Shown one piece after another: positions 40,226 to 48,355 of a stretch of 64,000 bases of DNA. The DNA is from Rhizobium sp. BK418 (GTDB lineage: Bacteria > Pseudomonadota > Alphaproteobacteria > Rhizobiales > Rhizobiaceae). The DNA lies in assembly GCF_004341105.1 (NCBI RefSeq), contig NZ_SLZK01000008.1:62001-126000 (forward strand). The letters are read 5' to 3'. Below the pieces are notes generated by a model. That model saw only the letters and a program-made list of their open reading frames with translations, ran no database searches and was not told where the DNA came from. Both the position numbers and the translations under genes were made by a program. Each line of letters begins with the position of its first letter. The first letter of the stretch is position 1.

Positions 40226-42964
40226 TCAGCGCACAGTCACCGCGGACATAGCAAGGCGGGTGCGTCTAGTCGCGGCGCCCGCACCCATCGCAACCGCACT
40301 ATCCAAGGATTTCTGGAAATAGCGCATCGCCTGGTTTGAACGGGCGTTTCTGGCTTCAATCATTCCGGCAACGCGCCAGAGATCAGGATGCCACCATCGT
40401 TCCTCGCGTATTCCGATTTCCCCAAGTACGGCGCGCAGGGTGTTTTCGGCAAGTTGCATCTCACCTGCTGCTATATAGGCCTCCGCCAACAGGCTGCGGT
40501 AGAATGGGACGCGAGCCCGCCAGCTGCCCCGCAGTAATCCGGCGATGCTGTCCTGCATCAAGGTGAAACCATCCTTGTCACCTCGTGCTGACTGGATGGC
40601 ACCGGCGAAAAACGTGGCTGTACCCTCGTAAATGCCAACGCTTTCACGGCGGCTGACGTCGGCCAACTGCCGCTGAAGCTGCGAAGCGGTTTCCAGATTG
40701 CCGTCTACGAAAGCAATCGGCAACGCCGCCAGAGAGATCGCATTGCCAAGGGATATCATGTGATCGAGATCAACGGCTCGTCTGATCGCAAGATTGGCTA
40801 GATTGGACGCACGATTAGAGTCACCCTGTAACCAGGACACAAGCGCCAGAGATAGGCGTATGCCGGCCGGCAAGTCGACCTGAAACCGGGAAAGGCCATG
40901 ACCCTCTTCCACGTGGCCCCAATCATTCATCAGCGCTTCCAGATGGGCTGATGCCGAATTCAGCTCACCTGCGTAAATCTGGATATGCGCCAACAGCCGC
41001 TTCCCATCAGGCGCGGTTGCCCAGTCCAAACCCTTTGCTACGGCAAAATCATTCATCGTGCGTAGTGCCGTGCGCGGCCGGCCGGAATAGGCCAGAAAAA
41101 CAGCTTGTCCGCAAACCGCTCGCACCTGAAACTCGGCATCGCGAGAACCGTTCGCATGAAAAATGCTTTCGCGCCATGCATCGTCGGTCTGCGGATGCAT
41201 GTGGCGCGCAAGTGTCATGGCCCAGGCCCGTGCGGTGGACAGCTTTGTCCGCCCCGATGGGGCAAGCCCTACAAGGGCAGTGCTGTTCAAGCTTGCAAGA
41301 TCGATGGTCTCCAGCATTTCTCTGAAAGCGGAAAGCTCTTGCCAAAGCGGCAATGCGGCGACCACCAGTTCGACCCCCAATGCGGCGTCGCCTACGGGAT
41401 CGAATGCCCAGGCGATCGCAGCACGCACATCGTCAATCTGCCTCCGATATTTCCCGAGCCATTCACGAGAGGTCTGAGACGACCATTCCCGTTCGGCAGC
41501 CTGCAGCCTATCCCGCGTGCGAACGGCAAATTGGCGTCTTGCCTTTTCTCTGTAGGGAGAACCTAAAAGACGACGCGCGGCATAGGCGCCAGTGCTTTCG
41601 GCAAGCCTATAGTACATAGTTGAGCCATCATATTCTGCGGAAACCAGCGATTTAGCCACAAGCTGCGACAATGCGTCCCGCCCAGTCATTGGCTCGAGGG
41701 CGCCGGCGGAATACAAGGCCTCGACATCGTCAGCGTTGAAACGGCCGGAAAACACCGAAAGCAAGCCGAGCAGGACTGCCTCGCGGTCAGGAAGAAGCCG
41801 ATAGCTCCAGTCCAGGGTCGCCTCCAGGGATTGGTGGCGCAAGGGGGCATCCCTTGCTCCCCGGCTCATCGTATCGAAGCCATCCTTGAAGAGGTCATCG
41901 AGCGTCGAGGGCGCAAGGACGCTGGCCGTGCCGGCAGCCAGTTCGATCGCGAGGGCCAAGCCATCCAACCGTGTGCAGATCGAAACGACGCTGCGGACAT
42001 AGTCGTCGGGAGGCTCAGCATCTGCTGAACCCCGCGCCTTGGAAATGAACAGCTGGATTGCGGGAAACTGCAGGGCGTCCTTGGGGGAAAGCGCTACCGT
42101 CTGCTCCGGATAGCTGAGTCCGGCGAGAAAATGGATCTGCTCGTGCCGCGTCCGGAGCGGCTCGCGGCTGGTCGCAATGATCCGGGCAGAAGGAACATCT
42201 GACGATATCCTTTCGACGATCGTCGCCGCCATCGCGATGACATGCTCACAATTGTCAATGATCAGAAGCGGCTTATTACTACGAAGAACATCGATCACAC
42301 CTGCGATCGGGTCATCAAATCCAAGGGAGACGCCGAGAGCGGAAGCGATCGCTGGCACCACAAATCGCGGGTCGCTGAGCGCCGACAGATCCGCAAAGGC
42401 AATGGCTTCGCCGGTCAGGCACGATTGCTGAGCAACCGTAACCGCAAGTGATGTTTTTCCTGCTCCACCCGGCCCAACGATGGTGGCATAACCGGGTTGG
42501 TCGAGCATTTCAGAGAGTTGTCGGATTGCGTCCTCTCGGCCGAGAAGCTGCCCAATTCGGGGTGGCGCAATGTAGTGGCTTGTGGTTGAAGCAACTTGCC
42601 GAGCTGGAGGCGGGCTGTCGCGTTCCAAAGCAGCAACGAATTTGTAGCCCCGCCCTGGAATCGTTGCAATGTAATCAGCAGCAGGATCGAGTTTGGCCAG
42701 CGAACGGCGAAGATTGCCAACATTGACCTTCAAGTTATGGTCGTGAACGATATAATCAGGCCACACGTGTGCGAAAAGATCTGCTTTGCTCACTACTTCA
42801 CCGGCCCGCCTCACAAGCAGAGTTAGAATATCAAAACCTCGTCCGCCAAGCCCAACAGGCTGACCGTTATGCAGGAGAGCTTGGGCTTCTGGCATGAGCC
42901 GGAAATTGCCAAATTTGTAAGCGGTTTGTTTCGACAAAGCTTGCGACCCACCGGCGTTTGACAC
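40226..42964 (-). CDS. Large winged-helix/ATPase/TPR-like transcriptional regulator
   Basis: A 912-residue regulator. An OmpR/CadC-type winged helix (about 15-110) includes LGGRGFDILTLLVRRAGEVVSKADLFAHVWPDYIVHDHNLKVNVGNLRR and IPGRGYKFV. A NB-ARC-like ATPase (about 135-420) has Walker A IVGPGGAGKTSLAV, Walker B KPLLIIDNCEHV and IIATSREPL. A helical repeat-rich C-terminal half follows (about 430-910). It is a STAND-type one-component sensor. GTG 42964 is preferred, with CGAGGG upstream and the helix domain beginning soon after; the frame stays open upstream to 43156. It is convergent with the hydrolase operon and may control it. Confidence 0.8.
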   Translation of the reverse strand: MSNAGGSQALSKQTAYKFGNFRLMPEAQALLHNGQPVGLGGRGFDILTLLVRRAGEVVSKADLFAHVWPDYIVHDHNLKVNVGNLRRSLAKLDPAADYIATIPGRGYKFVAALERDSPPPARQVASTTSHYIAPPRIGQLLGREDAIRQLSEMLDQPGYATIVGPGGAGKTSLAVTVAQQSCLTGEAIAFADLSALSDPRFVVPAIASALGVSLGFDDPIAGVIDVLRSNKPLLIIDNCEHVIAMAATIVERISSDVPSARIIATSREPLRTRHEQIHFLAGLSYPEQTVALSPKDALQFPAIQLFISKARGSADAEPPDDYVRSVVSICTRLDGLALAIELAAGTASVLAPSTLDDLFKDGFDTMSRGARDAPLRHQSLEATLDWSYRLLPDREAVLLGLLSVFSGRFNADDVEALYSAGALEPMTGRDALSQLVAKSLVSAEYDGSTMYYRLAESTGAYAARRLLGSPYREKARRQFAVRTRDRLQAAEREWSSQTSREWLGKYRRQIDDVRAAIAWAFDPVGDAALGVELVVAALPLWQELSAFREMLETIDLASLNSTALVGLAPSGRTKLSTARAWAMTLARHMHPQTDDAWRESIFHANGSRDAEFQVRAVCGQAVFLAYSGRPRTALRTMNDFAVAKGLDWATAPDGKRLLAHIQIYAGELNSASAHLEALMNDWGHVEEGHGLSRFQVDLPAGIRLSLALVSWLQGDSNRASNLANLAIRRAVDLDHMISLGNAISLAALPIAFVDGNLETASQLQRQLADVSRRESVGIYEGTATFFAGAIQSARGDKDGFTLMQDSIAGLLRGSWRARVPFYRSLLAEAYIAAGEMQLAENTLRAVLGEIGIREERWWHPDLWRVAGMIEARNARSNQAMRYFQKSLDSAVAMGAGAATRRTRLAMSAVTVR

Positions 42965-43264
42965 ATAGCCCTCGGAAAAGTTAGACGTGCACCGGCTTAG
43001 CCAGTTATCATGGTGTATATAAACGTGTTTGGACCGCATGCTGGTTTGAGACGACGTGTACCACGTCTCATCTCGGATTCTTGCGCTTGAACGTTCGTTT
43101 TGTTTGCCCACAAATCGCTTCAGGCAGTGTCCGTCTGCGCAAAATGCTATCACCAACTTTCCGTTCGGACAAATCTACGGGAAGCCGCCGCGGCGATCGT
43201 TCCGTATCCAATCGAATGTCTCTTAATCCGCTTTCGGCGACGTTTCTGCTTTAGGAGTAGCCCC
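42965..43264. other. Divergent promoter region, regulator and acetyltransferase genes
   Basis: About 300 bases between the GTG at 42964 and the TTG at 43265. Both neighbouring frames extend into it without family support. An imperfect inverted pattern is visible near 43053-43074 (GACGACGTGTACCACGTCTC: ACGTG and CACGT). No gene seen. Confidence 0.35.
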
Positions 43265-44071
43265 TTGGATCCTCGTTCTTTTGATCAGCCTTGCCCTACA
43301 GTTGAAGACGCCATTGAGGCTAAAGCTTTCATTGATCTTTATGAGGCCGCCCATGACCGATTGCGGGGCGAGGAACAGTTCGAATGTGTGTCCATCAATG
43401 GAGGATGCGCGATTTCACTTCCAAACGCGCCTGCGACCGGCCTTAACCGCATCCTCGGCCTTACGACGAGTGAAGATCTCGATGAAGCTTACAACTGGAT
43501 GAAAGAAAGACGCGGGAACCGGTTTTTGCAGCTCAACGTCGACGATGCATCCAACGACCTGAGACGTTGGATCCAGTCGAAAGGGTTGCTTCCTCATGGT
43601 CCTGGGTGGGCAAAGCTGAAACGAACCACCGACACTGTCCCTATTCTGTCGCCGAGCCCAGTGAAAACACGAAAAGTTCGGCCCGATGAAGCCCAGGAGT
43701 TTGGCGCCATGATGTGTGCCGGGTTTGGTTTTCCGCAAAGCCTTACCGATCTGTGGGCTGCAATCGTCGGAAGACACAGATGGTCTTGTTTCTACGCGTT
43801 AGACGGGGAGACACCTGTGGGAACGGGAGCGATGTTCGCGTCAGGATCGATTGCCTGGCTCGGCGGCGGGACGACCGTGCCGAGCTTTCGAAACCGCGGT
43901 GCCCAGAAAGCTTTGATTCAAGCTCGCGTACAGGAAGGCGCTGATCATGGAGTGTCGACGTTCGTGGTCGAAACCGAAGTGCCATCAGCCGATAAGCCTA
44001 ATATCTCGAACGCCAATTTAGCCAAGATGGGCTTTGTGCATACATACAACCGCAGCAACTTCCTTTTGTGA
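43265..44071 (+). CDS. GNAT-family N-acetyltransferase
   Basis: A 268-residue protein. The C-terminal part (about 140-268) is a GNAT domain: VPILSPSPVKTRKVRPDEA, then the acetyl-CoA-binding region WLGGGTTVPSFRNRGAQKALIQARVQEGADHGV (the RNRGxQ loop) and the final NLAKMGFVHTYNRSNF. The N-terminal about 130 residues may be a second, degenerate GNAT lobe. The start is TTG at 43265, supported by TAGGAG upstream and a fitting N-terminus (MDPRSFDQPC). Substrate unknown. It is divergent from the large regulator. Confidence 0.78.
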   Translation: MDPRSFDQPCPTVEDAIEAKAFIDLYEAAHDRLRGEEQFECVSINGGCAISLPNAPATGLNRILGLTTSEDLDEAYNWMKERRGNRFLQLNVDDASNDLRRWIQSKGLLPHGPGWAKLKRTTDTVPILSPSPVKTRKVRPDEAQEFGAMMCAGFGFPQSLTDLWAAIVGRHRWSCFYALDGETPVGTGAMFASGSIAWLGGGTTVPSFRNRGAQKALIQARVQEGADHGVSTFVVETEVPSADKPNISNANLAKMGFVHTYNRSNFLL

Positions 44072-44097
44072 GGAGCTTGTTGTCAAGCGGACCCACG

Positions 44098-44116
44098 CCC
44101 TACACTCGCCGTAGGG
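44098..44116 (+). terminator. Weak terminator after the GNAT gene
   Basis: CCCTAC and GTAGGG pair around ACTCGCC, followed by TACGTTTT. It has a short stem and a partial T-run. Confidence 0.4.
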
Positions 44117-44157
44117 TACGTTTTCAGGCCACGGCGACTGACCACAGTCGTAATCTT

Positions 44158-44178
44158 GCAGTTGAAGGGAATCGAACC
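44158..44178 (-). repeat. Dispersed tRNA T-arm-like motif, copy 3
   Basis: gcagttgaagggaatcgaac then c, the best-conserved copy of the motif. A partial relative (gcatttgaaccgccag) follows at about 44213. It directly precedes the end of the LysR pseudogene. Confidence 0.5.
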
Positions 44179-44208
44179 GCTGTTACACTCAACCCGTAGA
44201 CTCAAACA

Positions 44209-45080
44209 TCAGGCATTTGAACCGCCAGTTCCAGACGCACCGGACGGCCAGTTCCAAGGAGGCGTGAGTTTTCCACGAGGTAATCGACGAAACACCTGAC
44301 ACGCACCGGCATGGGCTCCGCCGACGAATACCGCATGGATCTCCTCCACCTCTCCAGGATTGAACTCCTCGAGAAGCGGCACGAGTCGCCCAGACCGGAT
44401 CGCGTCCTCGACCGTCCGCGTTCCCACGCGCGTAATTCCGACACCCTCTGCGGCGAGTTGCCCAAGCGCCTCGCCGTTGTTTGCTTCTACACTGCCTTTG
44501 ACGATCAACTGATAATCGCGCCCGTCTTTCCGAAACGGCCAGGTTGGGGCGGCTCGCTTGAAGTTGAACCCAAGACAGTCGTGGTCATGAAGGTCCTCTG
44601 GAACCTGCGGCGTGCCTCGACGCGCGAGGTATTCCGGGGATGCGACGATCACCTTGCGCGTTTCGCCGAGCTTTCGCGCGGTCAGCGCCCCGTCGGTCAC
44701 GGGACCAAAGCGGATGCCAACGTCCGCTTGCCCGGCGGCGACGTTCACGATCGTGTCGGTGAGGTTGACCTCGAGCACGATGCCGGGATGCCGCCGGATG
44801 AACTCGCCAAGCAGCGGAACCAGCGACAATCTCCCGTACTGGATGGACGTGGTCACCCGAAGACGACCGCGCGGGGAACTCCGGTCGGAGATCATCTGCT
44901 CGGTTTCACGGAGATCCGCGAGATTCTGCGCGCCGCCGATAAATATGCGGTGCCCTCCGGCGTAATTGTCAGCAATCGAGCACTGCGCAGCAGGAGCCGG
45001 ACGCCAAGCCTTCCAAGGATTGAGGGAGGCAAGCGTTGAGCGCGGCGAACGGAACAGCCACGAAGACCGTTGAGACGAGC
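44209..45080 (-). pseudogene. LysR-family regulator with disrupted N-terminus
   Basis: The effector domain is intact in one frame: SPRGRLRVTTSIQYGRLSLVPLLGEFIRRHPGIVLEVNLTD, GQADVGIRFG, LGFNFKRAAPTWPF. Upstream the homology changes frame: ILGRLGVRLLLRSARLLTITPEGTAYLSAARRI, the end of a LysR helix-turn-helix, is read in the frame that ends at 44892. A frameshift therefore lies near 44920. Before that the first about 45 residues of the DNA-binding domain are unrecognisable, and a transposase tail begins at about 45085. The gene was probably cut by an insertion sequence and then decayed. Confidence 0.72.
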
Positions 45081-45084
45081 ACCC

Positions 45085-45260
45085 TTTCCATCGGTTACCC
45101 AAGTCGAGGACGGTATTTGGCTCGTCAGCTTCATGCCCTATGATCTCGGATATATCGATCTGGAGCAGAGAACCTTACAAACCATCGACAACCCGTTCGG
45201 CACGAGGTTGTCACCCATGTCTTAGGAACAAACTGTTACCTATGTCTCCGGGTCGGACAA
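45085..45260 (+). mobile_element. IS remnant: transposase C-terminal tail plus terminal repeats
   Basis: From about 45097 the plus strand reads TQVEDGIWLVSFMPYDLGYIDLE, then QRTLQTIDNPFGTRLSPMS and a stop at 45225. This is the typical tail of DDE integrase-type transposases of the kind annotated IS481-like. Just after it, two imperfect repeats, gttgtcacccatgtcttagg (45207) and ctgttacctatgtctccggg (45233), are 26 bases apart and resemble transposase-binding repeats at an IS end. The rest of the element is missing. The fragment replaces the start of the adjoining LysR gene. Confidence 0.65.
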
Positions 45261-45399
45261 AATCGGATCTATTGATGTGAACCGATTCGAACCGTGGACT
45301 TTGCACGTGGCACGGATGGCACTGATTTCAACTTCACGGCTCAATTCCAATACGTTCGCAGACCACGTCCGTGCATGGAAGCGAAAGCGTAGATTTTTT

Positions 45400-45411
45400 C
45401 ACCAAATGGTG
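45400..45411. promoter_or_regulatory. Candidate operator of the vapBC module
   Basis: CACCA and TGGTG surround AA, forming a 12-base inverted repeat 34 bases upstream of the antitoxin ATG at 45446. The position suits an antitoxin-toxin autorepression site. Confidence 0.4.
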
Positions 45412-45445
45412 CTATTTCTGACGTCATTAACACGGAGGTCAGCTG

Positions 45446-45646
45446 ATGCGCTCAACCATCAATCTCGACGACGCCCTCATGGACAGGGCGAGATCATTGA
45501 CCGGCACCAAGGAAACCGCGGCACTCGTCCGCCAGGCGTTGGAGACGCTGGTTCGGGTGGAGTCAGGAAAACGCCTCATCGCTCTAGGAGGAACCATGCC
45601 GGAGGCCGAGGCAGCCCCGCGCCGTCGGAGCACGGCGGTTAAGTGA
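45446..45646 (+). CDS. vapB: VapB-family antitoxin
   Basis: A 66-residue antitoxin. MRSTINLDDALMDRARSLTGTKETAALVRQALETLVRVE is a ribbon-helix-helix-type (VapB/MazE-like, DUF2191-type) DNA-binding start. The tail GGTMPEAEAAPRRRSTAVK would bind the toxin. ACGGAGGT lies 6 bases before the ATG. The stop overlaps the toxin start by 4 bases (GTGA). Both genes look complete. Confidence 0.88.
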   Translation: MRSTINLDDALMDRARSLTGTKETAALVRQALETLVRVESGKRLIALGGTMPEAEAAPRRRSTAVK

Positions 45647-46026
45647 TATTGGTAGACACCTCGATCTGGATTGATCATTTCCGATATGGCGATGCCGAGC
45701 TACGAAGGATAATCGAAGACGATCGACTGCTTTGCCATCCGAGCGTGATCGGAGAGTTGGCTCTTGGCAGCCTTCGAGATCGCGGCAGTGTCATTGCTTT
45801 TTTTGCAGCTCAGCGCGGAGCTGTTGTCGCCACGCACGACGAAGTCATGATGATGATCGATCGATACGGCATTTTCAGCATGGGTATTGGCTACACTGAT
45901 GCGCATCTGCTGGCATCCGTTCGTCTTGAGCAGAAAGCAACCTTGTGGACCAGAGATAGGCGACTGCGAGCGGCCGCCGAAAAAGCAGGCGTGTCACTAC
46001 ATATTCCGGCCGATGAGCCTCATTAG
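45643..46026 (+). CDS. vapC: VapC-family PIN-domain toxin
   Basis: A 127-residue PIN ribonuclease. The acidic catalytic set is complete: D5 in ILVDTSIWIDHF, E39 in PSVIGELALGSL, D88 in GIGYTDAHLLAS and D106 in LWTRDRRL. The start is GTG at 45643, coupled to the vapB stop. It is the second PIN toxin in the window and belongs to a different branch from the one at 3323. Confidence 0.9.
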   Translation: MILVDTSIWIDHFRYGDAELRRIIEDDRLLCHPSVIGELALGSLRDRGSVIAFFAAQRGAVVATHDEVMMMIDRYGIFSMGIGYTDAHLLASVRLEQKATLWTRDRRLRAAAEKAGVSLHIPADEPH

Positions 46027-46114
46027 ATGCCCGAGTTTTATGTTTAAAGGTTTTGCGAACCTTTACTGCCTTGATGAGAGCAGAACCTAAGGCCCTCATC
46101 ATCTGAGATCTGGC

Positions 46115-46135
46115 GTAGTTGACGGGATTCGAACC
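46115..46135 (-). repeat. Dispersed tRNA T-arm-like motif, copy 4
   Basis: gtagttgacgggattcgaac then c, between vapC and hipA. It is followed by a short hairpin, GCCATCC and GGATGGG, around tgtttt (46141-46160). No full tRNA seen. Confidence 0.5.
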
Positions 46136-46215
46136 AACGGCCATCCTGTTTTGGATGGGCTAACGCCTTGAATATGCGCCAAGGCTCGGTAAGTTGAATG
46201 TCGAGCCGCAGGGCA

Positions 46216-47445
46216 CTAATTCGCGAACTCACGATACAGCTCGACCTTCCGTGCGTGCGTATCAACCGTGTCGGTGACCTTGGCGGCGATCGGCAGGTTT
46301 TTCTTTTCCGCCTCCCATACCGCCCTAAAACGTTCAACCGTCTCGCGCGCCGTGTCGATCACCAGCTTTTCGGAAAGCTGCGCTTTCGCAGCCAGATGCG
46401 CCAGCTCGTCCTTCGACAGCGCCGCCATCTTTTTTGTACGGGAGAAATTGAGCGCCGCCGTATCTTCCCCCTCGATGTAAGGGATAGTCGACAACAGGTC
46501 ATACGCTGGCGAGAGCGCAGGGGTGCGGCGATCAGGATAGATGAGCGACCAGTTCTTCAGGTGCATGTCGCCATTGCCGATTAGCGTGCTGAAGACTAGA
46601 CGCCGGATGAATTCCGCCACGTCGGCCGTGCTGGTTTCGATCCCCAGTACGCGGCCGATCATCCTGTAATTGCCCTTATCGTATTTTTGGTCGGGAAAGA
46701 CGCCGAAGACTTGCGCAAAGTCCTCGATATGCACCGCTCCCTCCGGCGTGCGGTCAAAACGCTTGATCGCCAGCGCCTGCCCATGCAGTTCACCCACTCC
46801 CTGAGGCAGGCCGCTCACGGCGTCGAGATTAACCAGCTGAATCTCGGGCACGTCCATGCCCATTATGCGGGCGATGGTCATCATCGCGAACTCATTCTCG
46901 GGCACGCCACTATATTGCTGAGACGGCAGCTTCACGATCCACGAGCCACCCGTGCCCTCAGCCGGAATGGTCAAGCCGCCGCCCTTTTTGTCGTTCTTAA
47001 AGGCCGAGAACTTCAGCTGCACACCCGCCAGCGAAAAGCGCAGCGCGTTCGGCCGCGCTTCGACAATAGCCTGCTCGTCATCCGGAGGCGCGTCATCCCC
47101 TTCGGAGGGATGCACCGTCACAGCCCCAGGCAGGTCGCGGCCGAGCATCCAGAGCAGGAAGAATTCCCGCGACGGCTTCACACCCGCACGATCAGCGAGG
47201 TATTTGCGCAGCGGTCCTTCAGGCAGTAGGTTCGAGAAGAAGGGCGGGACCACCATGTTATACGGCCTGAACTTCGTGATTAGCGTCCCGAACGGGTCTT
47301 TCAGGGACAGGCTAAGCGTCGGCCGCTTTTCGTCTTCGATATATGCATCGTTGAACGCGAAGATGGTGCGACCGTCCTGCAGATTCGTCAGGGTCGCAAC
47401 CGGTTCCCCATACAGCCTGACATCGAGTACCGTCACCTTAGGCAT
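46216..47445 (-). CDS. hipA: HipA-family serine/threonine kinase toxin
   Basis: A 409-residue toxin kinase; characterised HipA proteins phosphorylate glutamyl-tRNA synthetase and trigger dormancy. The N-terminal domain begins MPKVTVLDVRLYGEPVATLTN. The nucleotide loop ALRFSLAGVQLKFSAF lies near residue 133, the catalytic loop GNGDMHLKNWSLIY near 308, and the metal-binding SPAYDLLST near 331. All look intact, and the length is close to E. coli HipA. ATG 47445 lies 8 bases inside the end of hipB, so the pair is coupled; a longer frame to 47496 is unsupported. Confidence 0.93.
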   Translation of the reverse strand: MPKVTVLDVRLYGEPVATLTNLQDGRTIFAFNDAYIEDEKRPTLSLSLKDPFGTLITKFRPYNMVVPPFFSNLLPEGPLRKYLADRAGVKPSREFFLLWMLGRDLPGAVTVHPSEGDDAPPDDEQAIVEARPNALRFSLAGVQLKFSAFKNDKKGGGLTIPAEGTGGSWIVKLPSQQYSGVPENEFAMMTIARIMGMDVPEIQLVNLDAVSGLPQGVGELHGQALAIKRFDRTPEGAVHIEDFAQVFGVFPDQKYDKGNYRMIGRVLGIETSTADVAEFIRRLVFSTLIGNGDMHLKNWSLIYPDRRTPALSPAYDLLSTIPYIEGEDTAALNFSRTKKMAALSKDELAHLAAKAQLSEKLVIDTARETVERFRAVWEAEKKNLPIAAKVTDTVDTHARKVELYREFAN

Positions 47446-48028
47446 TATCGTCTTCCTCATCCAGCGCATAGGCCGAGCGAGGGACCGCGACGTCACGGTC
47501 GCGGTGCACCGCGGCGTTGCGTAGGCTTCTTACTGCATGTGCGATCCTGCTCAGTTCCTGACGGGACGGCGGATCAGTCTGCCACCGGTCAAGGCGTGCA
47601 GTCGCCTCGTTGAATGTGTCCATCTCCTCGGCCGACAGAGGAAGATGCCGTAAGAGCGCGAGGCTATCTTTGAAAGTATCTGCCTCGGAAGCACTACCGA
47701 ACCCGCCCCTGTGCTGCGCAAACCACCGCTCAAGGCGCCCCACCAGCTTGCGCTGGCCGGATGTCAGGACATCACTCGATGCCGATGCACTATCGAGGAT
47801 ATTGCGGATTGCCGGCATCAGTTTTTTCGGGACAAGGACGATCTCGAGGTCGAGCGCGCGCGCCACATCCACCAGGCTGCCGAGTCCGGGCTCCATAGTG
47901 CCCCGTTCTATCTGAGAAATATGGCTTTGCGTCAGGCCCGATCGTGCGCTCAGCTCGCGCTGGCTCATTTTCTGCGCTTCGCGCGCAGCGCGTAGCTGCT
48001 GCGTTATATACTCCGTTTTATATGCCAT
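47438..48028 (-). CDS. hipB: HipB-type antitoxin with extended C-terminus
   Basis: A 196-residue XRE-family antitoxin and autorepressor. The helix-turn-helix covers about residues 10-65 (QLRAAREAQKMSQRELSARSGLTQSHISQIERGTMEPGLGSLVDVARAL). The C-terminal about 125 residues are extra compared with E. coli HipB (88 aa) and may form a toxin-binding or dimer domain. It overlaps hipA by 8 bases. A perfect 12-base inverted repeat sits just upstream. Confidence 0.88.
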   Translation of the reverse strand: MAYKTEYITQQLRAAREAQKMSQRELSARSGLTQSHISQIERGTMEPGLGSLVDVARALDLEIVLVPKKLMPAIRNILDSASASSDVLTSGQRKLVGRLERWFAQHRGGFGSASEADTFKDSLALLRHLPLSAEEMDTFNEATARLDRWQTDPPSRQELSRIAHAVRSLRNAAVHRDRDVAVPRSAYALDEEDDNA

Positions 48029-48031
48029 ATC

Positions 48032-48070
48032 ATTATCCTGTATCGCACGATCCGAAACATACAGGATAAT
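48032..48070. promoter_or_regulatory. HipB operator: perfect 12-base inverted repeat
   Basis: ATTATCCTGTAT (48032-48043) and ATACAGGATAAT (48059-48070) are exact inverted repeats 15 bases apart, directly upstream of the hipB ATG. They contain the TATCC/GGATA core known for HipB sites. A second, looser pair GATACA/TGTATC lies at 48092-48120. Confidence 0.75.
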
Positions 48071-48355
48071 ATATAGAGCAGTTTGAGGAGCGATACAATA
48101 TCGATATATAAAGCTGTATCAAAGTATTCTATCGATATGGAATCATATATCATTTTTCAGCCTAGGGCTCACAGTTACCCATCAGCTCTATAGCCACCCA
48201 TCAGATCAACCTGCGCGGACCCTGCAAGTATAGTGTCTGCTGTAAAGGGGACATTTTCGCCAGCAGCGTCTGCCCGGGCTGCGGCATGTCCGCAACCGAG
48301 AAGACAAAATCAACATTGATTGAACCAAACGTGACGATCACTGTCTCCGCTCCTG
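48071..48355. other. Intergenic, AT-rich promoter then unassigned sequence
   Basis: 48071-48160 is strongly AT-rich and holds the second HipB-like repeat. 48200-48355 contains a frame reading CKGDIFASSVCPGCGMSATEK, with four cysteines, but no start or family could be assigned. Confidence 0.35.

Noticed and set aside
40226..43156. Reading the large regulator from 43156
   Set aside because: The extra 64 residues look non-coding (many Cys/His/Trp) and run over the divergent acetyltransferase's upstream region; GTG 42964 has a ribosome site and suits the domain start.
48200..48355. Cys-rich frame (CKGDIFASSVCPGCG) upstream of the ABC ATPase end
   Set aside because: No start codon, ribosome site or family match; it is too short to support.
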